64,000 nt of DNA, taken from contig JASDDO010000014.1 of NCBI GenBank assembly GCA_030015575.1, positions 163,341,911-163,405,910 on the forward strand, in the 5' to 3' direction. Source of the stretch: Agapanthus africanus (taxonomy: Eukaryota > Streptophyta > Magnoliopsida > Asparagales > Amaryllidaceae). How positions within the stretch are numbered: position 1 is the first letter of the stretch; each line of letters opens with the position of its first letter. The position numbers and the translations under genes are program-made. This document shows, one piece after another, positions 56,796-64,000 of the stretch. Below the pieces are notes generated by a model that ran no database searches, was not told the DNA's origin, and worked only from the letters and a program-made list of their open reading frames with translations.

Positions 56796-58703
56796 TCACT
56801 TCGAAGATCGATGTGGATCTGGTTCTGCCCTTGTGGCTTTGGGTTCATGCTTTTGTGGCGGCGTTACCCTCCAGCTGCTGGATAGAGCGAACTTGCCGAG
56901 CTGATATTGGTCTTCGACCCAGTTCTTGAAGGTGAAGCAGTCTTCGATAGGGTGCCCTATGGCTCGGTGATAAGAGCAGTAGCCCGGATGAGAGACCTCC
57001 TTAGCTTGCTCAGGGTGCTTAGACTCCGGCAATGTGATCATTCGATGTTTTAAAGCGAGATCAAGTATCTTCTCCGTCTTGTCTCGAGGAAAGGAGTATG
57101 CTCGACTCATCTTCTTCATGAGGGACAAATCCGGACCGCCCAATTCCCGATTACGTGACTTTCTAGTCCCGCTTTGTCGTTGTCGAATGCCTTTTCCGCT
57201 CTTTGACTTATTTCTGCCTCTGCGTCGGGCCTTTTGCACGGCAGGTTGACAGGGAGGAGCATTTTCGTTTTTCGCAGCCTGTTGAAGAAGACGTTGCGTC
57301 CTGGCTTTCTCGTAGATGGCCACTTCGCGATTCTGGTCGTCTCGAGCTTTTCGACCCGCTTTCCTGATAAGCCTGTCCATTCTTTCCTCAAATGACGGAC
57401 TCGGCATTTTGATTGCGGGATCTCGTTTTGATAAGGGGTTGGCATTTCCGGACAGGGCGTCCTCTTCTTCATCGAAGTTATATATGGCGTAGCTACCGTG
57501 GACTCGTTCCTGTTTCCCGGATCTCACATATCCAAGCTCAAGCGTTTCCATTCTCCCGTTGGGCAATTTACGCTGAGTCCCAGGGACATCCCAAATCCTG
57601 TTATAGAATCGAGCTTGTCGAATAGTCTGTTTTAAGGGTACCCCTTGGCGCTTCAATAGCCTTTTTAATCCATTCGTGTAATATCTGGGCAAATGGATGG
57701 GTTGGAGCCTGTCAAGTGTAGAATCTGCGCCGTGCCAGATCTCTTTCTCTACTCTTGTTTCTGTAGACCGGTAGAATAGGATTGCCTTTTCACCTTTTCG
57801 CCTGGGAGGGATATAAAATGTCCGCAGGTCTTGCACATTGTAAGCTTCAAGTGCATCAAGGTCTTTGTAGTGCTCCCGCGGAATCATGGTAATTCGCAAA
57901 CTCTGATCACCATCAGGGAATTCTCGTATTGACGGCCGACTGGAGAACACAGCGTTAACCTCATCTTCCGAATCACTTCCGAAGATCAATATGGGGGCGG
58001 ACGGTCCCGAGTTGTTGCGTCGAGATGGCCCAGCGTAAACTATCTCTTCTTCTTCTTCGGTATCACTCCCGAAGACGGGAATGGTGGCGACAGCTTTGTT
58101 CTCCGGTTTGCGACACCTCTCTGTGTCCTCGAAATATGGCAAAATGTATTTTGCATCTTCGTACTTGCGGACTTCATTCACGGAGAACGGGTTTAGCTCA
58201 CCTGTTATGGTATACTCGAGACCATCCTTGAAATACTTCATACACTGATGTTGCGTAGAAGGGATGATGTTGTACTCGTGTAACCAAGGTCGGCCAAGCA
58301 GAGCATTGTAGCATGTCTTGGCGTCTATGACGTGAAACTTAATGTCCGTGACAAGTAGCCCAAAGCGTAGCGTCAATATCACAGATCCAAGAATTCGTGA
58401 TGACTGGGAGTCAAAACCGAAGATGGTAATTTTGTCCCGAGCGAGGTGCTGAACGCTCATGCAGATTTCCTTCAACACCCGAACATTAAGGAGATTGACG
58501 AAGGACCCATTATCCACCAGGATTTTGCCTATCTTGATATCGTGGCAGTATCCAGAGACATATAGGGGACGGTTGTGATCGCACGTCCTGAGGAGAAGGT
58601 CTTCGTCACCGAAAGTGATATCGGCCATGTGTACTTCTTCAAGTTCATCCTTCATCCTCTGTTCGGTGAGGAAGGATTGGAATTGCTCGGGCTCTTGTAG
58701 CAC
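56796..58703 (-). pseudogene. Protease region of C with a further zinc module
   Basis: A 635-residue frame. Near its start is an aspartic-protease-like segment (NRPLYVSGYCHDIKIGKILV, then DNGSFVNLL, then TCYNALLGRPWLHEYNIIPS). The middle is acidic and charged, with two FGSD(S/T)E(E/D)E words. A Lys/Arg-rich stretch follows. Near the end is SFPRDKTEKILDLALKHRMI, followed by CSYHRAIGHPIEDC, a third copy of the CX2HX4HX4C module found twice in gag. A zinc module this far after the protease is unusual. Confidence 0.78.
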
Positions 58704-58760
58704 CTTGATTAATGAATCTCTCGCTTCTTTTGATAATAAGAGGGCGTCGAGAATGCTGAG

Positions 58761-61700
58761 CTACGAATGTAGCTTCCTCAAGTGCGCTAGGATGTTGTAG
58801 TCCACCTTACTCTTCTTAGGCGGGTCCTTGGCAGTCAGCTCTTTCATGACTTGGTCATCTAAGGCGATATCCTCAGCGACCTTTTCCTTTCCCTTATCTC
58901 TCCTAGTTGCGGGTCCGAGATTCTTTTCCAGGAACGTGCGGTTGCGCAGCTGAATATTCTCGCAGGCCTCCGGTTCTTCCTCTTTCCCCAAGACGGATTC
59001 TTTAAAGAGAGGGCCCAGAGCCATTTCCTCATCAGAGTCGCTCCCAAAGGTGAGAACTTGTGATCCTCCGGCGTTGACCATGTAACAGTTGCCGGTAGTT
59101 CTTTTGTGCCTGTTGGTTGTATCTCTCTGCTCCCGACAAGTTCTGCGTTTCATTCGCTTAAAATGTTGTCGGTGAGCAACATACCCCTGCCACCATATCT
59201 TAAAGGCGTCGCACTCCTCAATAGGGTGTGAAATCTTTCGATGATATGAGCAGTAATTAGGGTGCCTCTCCGCCCCATTGAGCGTGTTTTCTTCCGAGGG
59301 TGGTAGTTTCATTCCCAATGACATGGCTTTGGCAAACCTTTTCCTCGTCTTGAATATGTTTTTATTCGCATCGGATGTTTTTTGACCTGGCAGAAGTGCT
59401 TCGCATCTTTTGTTTAGACGCCTACGTTTGGCTCCTTCCGATGCGGCCATCTCACGCTCCCGATTGGCTTTACTTTTCAGATGAATCTCATCCAGAAAGG
59501 CGTCAATCATTTCGTCTATCGGCCACACAAGTTCTGGTTCAGGCTCTGCCCCTAGCTTATCAGTGCCAGGAGTTTTTTCATCGTCCGTAAACGAGTGGGA
59601 GATCATATGACAACTCGCCATATATCCCTCGGATTCATCCGACGAGCTCTCTCCATTATCTTCTTCCTGGAAGATGTGGTTGAGGAACTCTTGGAGTGTA
59701 ATGGGAGTCCGCGCCTTTTGATTGTACTCCTCCAGCGCGTCAATCTGTCTCTGCAAGTCCTTATGCTTGTCGCCAGGCTTCATGGGCTTCTTGGATTTCT
59801 TCTTCTTTTTCTTTGAAGATTTTGACGGCTGGGTGTGAGTACTTGGGCCATCACCACCGATCTTTAGAGTTGGGCGTGGCTTTAGCATCCTTTCAATGAT
59901 CTGGGGTTCCAGCGGGTCCTTCCACCTGATCGCTGGGCATGTTTGAAGATCGTTCAGCATCCTTTTTGTTTTGGCTGATAGCACAACCTCCCATGGGGCT
60001 TCTTCAACGAAAGAACAAGTTGCCCCCGGTGTGTCCGTCTTCTTGGGAGTGTGAGGTTGTGGCGGGTTCACCTTCCACTTCTTGGATAGCGCAAACTTGC
60101 CCTGTAGGTATTGATCTTCAATCCATCCTTTGAAGACGAAGCAATCCTCAATCGGATGGCTTACCGTTTGATGGTAAGGGCAATAATTGGGGTTATTCAC
60201 CTCACTGGGTTGTGGCGGTCGCCTTGGATTTGGCAAGTTGATGAGCCTGTTGTGTACCGCCAGCTCGAATAGCCTCTTCGTCTTATCCCGCGGGAATGAG
60301 TAGGGGCACTTCATTTTCTCATTATAATACCGCCGTCTTTCTTCCAGTTGATCTGTCGGCTTTGGGGCACTGGGTTGCTGCTGAGCATTCGTAACGAAGG
60401 TTGGCTTCCCTTTACCCTTGTCATTCCGAGGTTCCGGCTTCGGGGGAGACGGTCTGTGACCCATCTGGTCCATCTGGGCCAGCTTGTCGATCAAAGCCTG
60501 GAACGTGGTTGGCTTAAAGAACATCATGAACTGTGAGATAGTTGCATGAGGATCTAGAGTGCCCACGAACATGCCCACCGCGGGCGCTTCCTCAATGCGT
60601 TGTTCGCATTTCGACCATAAGTTTCGCCAGCGTATAGCGTACTGGACCCATGTCTCGCCTGGTTTCACCCTGGCATTAATCAACGCCGTTATCGGAGTGC
60701 GTTCGCTGGCGCTTGCAAAACGCTGGGTAAACAGCAGCTCCATCTCCGCAAATGTCTTAATAGAGTCGTTTGGGAGCTCGGAGTACCACTCGAATGCTGT
60801 ATCCGATAAGCTACCGACGAACTGGCGAAGCAGCAGTTTATCATCACCGCCGGTGTTGCCGCAAAGGGCCCTGAACTGAGCAACATGCTGGTGGGGATTG
60901 CCTGTCCCCTTATACGCATGGAATTTTGGTATTGTATAGCCCGGCGGGTACTTGATCTGATCGTACCAGCTTGGATATGGTCACCCCGTTTTTACGACCT
61001 GACCAGCTGCCTCAGTCGCCTGATGAACCCCTATCTGCTGAGCTATATATTCGTCCAAGTCAGCTTTGGAGATTGTTCCTCCTTGGCTGTTGAAAGAGCC
61101 GGAGGTGGGTTTGACGTTTCTCCCCTGTCATCTTCAAGGACGATCGGGTGATCTTCGGCAGGAGGATCTTGTTGGATCATCATTCCCACCATGTCCTGGA
61201 ACAGGAGGGCCATTTGCTTTATATTGGCTGCTTGTTCAGCAGCCTCTTTATCCTTCTTTTCCAACATCCGGCGAAGGAATTCAGCGTCAGTTTCTTGCTC
61301 CTGGCGTTCATCCGAGGATGCTTCGGGGTTTTCTTTTGGCCCAGTGAGTGCAGCCATCGCATTCATTATTTCTTGGAGCTTCTGCTGCTGCTCCTGAGCT
61401 TTAGTCACCGATCGCGTGAGCGGTCGATGACCTGTAGATGCACGGCTGTCTTCCTTCCCCGATGCCATGTATACAGTATGGACTACAATGCCCCGGGACT
61501 TAGGGCGTTTGGGCTTGTCGCCTTTGGCATTCGCCGCAGGCGTAGGGATTTTCTCCGGCCTTCTTCTCTTTTGAGTAGTCGACGTGGAGGGAGCCGTTGC
61601 AGCGGGCATCCAAGTGGTTGTCGTCCTTTGTTGTTTGACAGGACGATTCCTTTCTTCCTGAACTTTCACCCTCTTCTGCCGGCGAGAGTGATCTTGGTCG

Positions 61701-62566
61701 ATTACTGAGTCCTGAACCCGTCGCCAGACCTTGTAAATTTTGGAGGACAGCCGTTGAGGGGGCTGCTCCAGCTTCGCATCTGTAATACTCTCCGCAGGTG
61801 GATGAGATCTTTTCAACGTGGCAGTCGGAGAATTCTTGCGTACCCTCCTTAGCGGTTCAAAGCTGTTCCCAGTTGGAACAGCAGCATCAACTTCCACCAT
61901 TGGAGCCGGTGGAGTCAGTCCTGAGGGGGAGTTGCCCCCGGCCTTCCTTACTCTGCGCCAGTGGCGACGTCGAGCGCATCGAGCTGTTGGGACCGGCTCG
62001 GCGATAGTATCGTCTTACCCCCTGTCTGGATGAGGCGCTGCTGGTGTTAGCCTCTTGAAGACTGATGTTGTCTTTTGAGTGGCGATGTTCAATCTGTCAA
62101 AGACAGATCCTCGAGTAGGAGCAGGAGCCAGAATGGTCAGCCTTGAAAAGACCGACTCTTTAACAGGAGAAGCCGCCTTGACGACTTCTGGAGCAGGGGT
62201 GGCTGTCTTCTTCGGGACGGCTATTTCAGGGTTCATGGGCTTCTTGGCGGGCCCATTAGGGTTCTGGCTCAGCCTAGCAAAGACAGAGGCTGCCGGTTTG
62301 ATATTGGACGACTCGTTAAAAGGGGCCGTTGTAGCAGTGAGTCGATCGAAGACCGACTTCTTGTTTGCTTCCGGTGCGGGCATTGGCATAGTGAAGCTTG
62401 CAGGTGGGAGTATGGTCCTGAAAAATAGACCGGTAGTGGCCTGAGCCACCTGTTCCACTGGCATGGCAAGGATGGAGGCCACTTGAGGCCAATAGGCTAC
62501 ACCTCCAGGTGAGGCGGAGCGTCTGTTGCACTTGCATTTCGAGCAGCTTGAGCAGTTGGAAGCCAT
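58761..62566 (-). pseudogene. Gag region of C
   Basis: The ATG at 62566 (MASNCSSC) is chosen because B starts the same way. The N-terminal part has five SVFxRL words (SVFDRLTA, SVFARLSQ, SVFSRLTI, SVFDRLNI, SVFKRLTP). A basic linker and a Glu/Gln/Lys coiled coil (about 61190-61400) follow. The capsid words begin near 60740 (MELLFTQRFASASERTPITA, ETWVQYAIRWRNLWSKCEQR, FMMFFKPTTFQALIDKLAQM). Two zinc-type modules follow: CPYHQTVSHPIEDC (about 60140-60185) and CSYHRKISHPIEEC (about 59220-59262). A few breaks. Gag would form the cytoplasmic particle and bind the RNA. Confidence 0.85.
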
Positions 62567-62697
62567 TGATGATTGATTTCTGTGCCAGGAAAAGGTCCGA
62601 ATCTTAGTAACTTGAAACCCAAAGGCAACCATTAACAAACCGCGATTCGTTCGCGAAGACGACACACGAAGTGTGGAGTGGAAAGAGGAAAAGGTCC

Positions 62698-62711
62698 TAC
62701 CGGGCGTGCCA
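62698..62711 (-). other. Primer binding site of C
   Basis: On the minus strand TGGCACGCCCGGTA lies five bases after the LTR end AGAGCA. It matches the B site at 13 of 14 bases. Confidence 0.75.
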
Positions 62712-62716
62712 GAATC

Positions 62717-64000
62717 TGCTCTCCTCCGAAAGACGGTGCGACGGATGTCTTGCCTGAAATTCGGGGCAGATGCTAATTGGCACTATCTGTTTACCTCTCC
62801 GAAGATGCCAAGTTGATTTATGGCACCATGCATCGAAGGTTTAAACGGATGCGTCCGATGTAGCAGACTTCATCAGATTCCCCATCGCTTGAGGGGTTTT
62901 TCATTGTGGGGACGCTCTTCCCTGCAGACGCAAGCCCCTGCAGTTAATTACGCTACCGCATTGCGGTAACAACTTTCTCCTTCTCCAGATGATCACTTCG
63001 TGTCGTGTGTGTTTATTTTGTGTTTGGTTGCCCGTGGATTGTGTACGGAGACTGAGTTATGTTGTCGCCTGTAGGGCGTGGACTAGTCCAAATCCGTATT
63101 ATCTTAGATTTGGGTTTGGGGGTTTGGGTTTAAGGATACGTTAGCCTCATTTGAGACTGAGATTGACTTAAACGTTTGTTAAGGATACGTTAGTCTAGTT
63201 TTAGACTAAGATCAACTTAACGGGATCGTTTAGATCTGACAAGAGAGCAATTAAAGGAGCCTTGTTGTTTAGTTTAGTGACATTGCGGTCGATAGGTAGT
63301 TTAAGAACATTGCGGTCCAATGTTAGTTTTAAGACGTTGCGGTCAAGGTTAAGGACATCATAGTCCGTGGATTTAAGGACTCCACAGTCCATTGTTAGTT
63401 TGAAGACATCACGGTCAAGGTTAAGGAAATCATAGTCCGTTGTTAGTTTTAAGACATTCCGGTCAAGGTTAAGGACATCATAGCCCGTTGTTAGTTTTAA
63501 GACATTCCGGTCAAGGTTAAGGACATCATAGTCCATGGATTTAAGGACTCCACAGTCCGGTGTTAGTTTTAAGACATTCCGGTCAAGGTTAAGGACATCA
63601 TAGTCCATGAGTTTAAGGACCCCACAGTCCGTATCAATGTGTAGTCATCGGGACCCGTCACCTCTTTGAAGACGTTGAGGAATTACAACGCCAAATACCA
63701 AAGGAGTGAAGAGATGTACCCTTGAACCAAGGTAGATTAAATAATCTTTGGCCCAATTTGGAACCAAGACCAATTAATTATATTATGAGCCCATTGGCTC
63801 AGTTGAGTCTGAATTGAGGACTTATGGCCTTCTTGGGCTAAGTCCAATCACGTTTAGAATATTGGCCCTCTGTTGGTCCATTGAAGGAGAGGCTTTGCCT
63901 CTAGAAACTTAGCCAATTGGGCTAAAACTAGTGTTAAACACTAAAGACCAACAGTGTTGAACACTGGGATTAAGATTAGCAAGTTAGTGTTTAACACTAA
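62717..64000 (-). repeat. 5' LTR of C, first 1,284 bases, runs off the window
   Basis: It aligns with 43693 to about 44980. Similarity is not even: about 10 percent difference in the first 93 bases, about 5 percent in the next 240, about 2 percent in the next 490 and about 1 percent in the 340 after that. A dyad array lies at 63270-63630. The far end of the LTR and the second target duplication are outside the window. Confidence 0.88.

Larger units (their letters stand above)
43693..64000 (-). mobile_element. Element C: Tat-like Ty3/gypsy element with full domain set, 5' end beyond window
   Basis: On the minus strand, right to left: 5' LTR (62717 to past the window end), primer site, gag (about 62566-58761), protease (about 58703-56796), RT and RNase H (56780-55213), second, archaeal-type RNase H (55164-54385), integrase (54321-53299), repeat-rich spacer (53290-49700), an antisense gene on the plus strand (47791-49470), polypurine tract, and 3' LTR (46790-43693). 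A second RNase H between RT and integrase is the mark of the Tat lineage. All pol domains are recognisable and the breaks are few (about four to eight). It sits in the 5' LTR of A and is related to B and E. Confidence 0.92.

Overview
The window is plant nuclear DNA made entirely of nested LTR retrotransposons. I found no host gene, rRNA or tRNA gene. The plant assignment rests on the element families: two Ty1/copia elements primed by initiator tRNA-Met, one chromodomain-bearing Ty3/gypsy element (Del/Tekay type), and Ty3/gypsy elements of the Tat lineage with a second RNase H and an extra antisense gene. The species cannot be told from this sequence. All elements are treated as fossils.

Layout. 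D, probably copia on the minus strand, is the base of the nest and appears as pieces at 1-2298, 5060-5431, 15745-16077 (leader) and 16078-16373 (part of its 5' LTR). Into D went E, a Tat-like solo LTR (2299-5059, duplication ACCAT); F, a copia element with two 2,210-base LTRs (5432-15744, duplication TACCC); and A, a Del/Tekay-like element on the minus strand starting at 16374. A was opened twice: by B (22579-40159, plus strand, 17.6 kb, Tat-like with gag and a long antisense gene but no recognisable pol) and by C (43693 to beyond the window end, minus strand, Tat-like with gag, protease, RT, RNase H, second RNase H, integrase and an antisense gene). The rest of A's and D's 5' LTRs should lie past base 64000.

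Age order, from by-eye LTR comparison with an assumed 1.3e-8 substitutions per site per year: F is youngest (about 18 differences in 2,210 bases, about 0.3 million years). B is older (about 3.5 percent in a 290-base sample, about 1.3 million years). A is older again (about 8 percent in its first 200 bases). C is uneven. D must predate A, E and F.

Beyond ordinary annotation: (1) The LTRs and spacers of the Tat-like elements are built very largely of short perfect palindromes, including a GGAC-N6-GTCC array found at nine places in three elements. (2) B and C both carry an antisense gene resembling the plant mobile domain family, with a shared promoter layout of a large CACGTG dyad and a TATA box between the 3' LTR and the gene. 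(3) F looks freshly inserted yet has a long-dead pol, so it probably moved on borrowed enzymes. Its leader has a GC-rich hairpin with a palindromic loop, like a retroviral dimer start site. (4) C's gag-protease region has three copies of a CX2HX4HX4C module.
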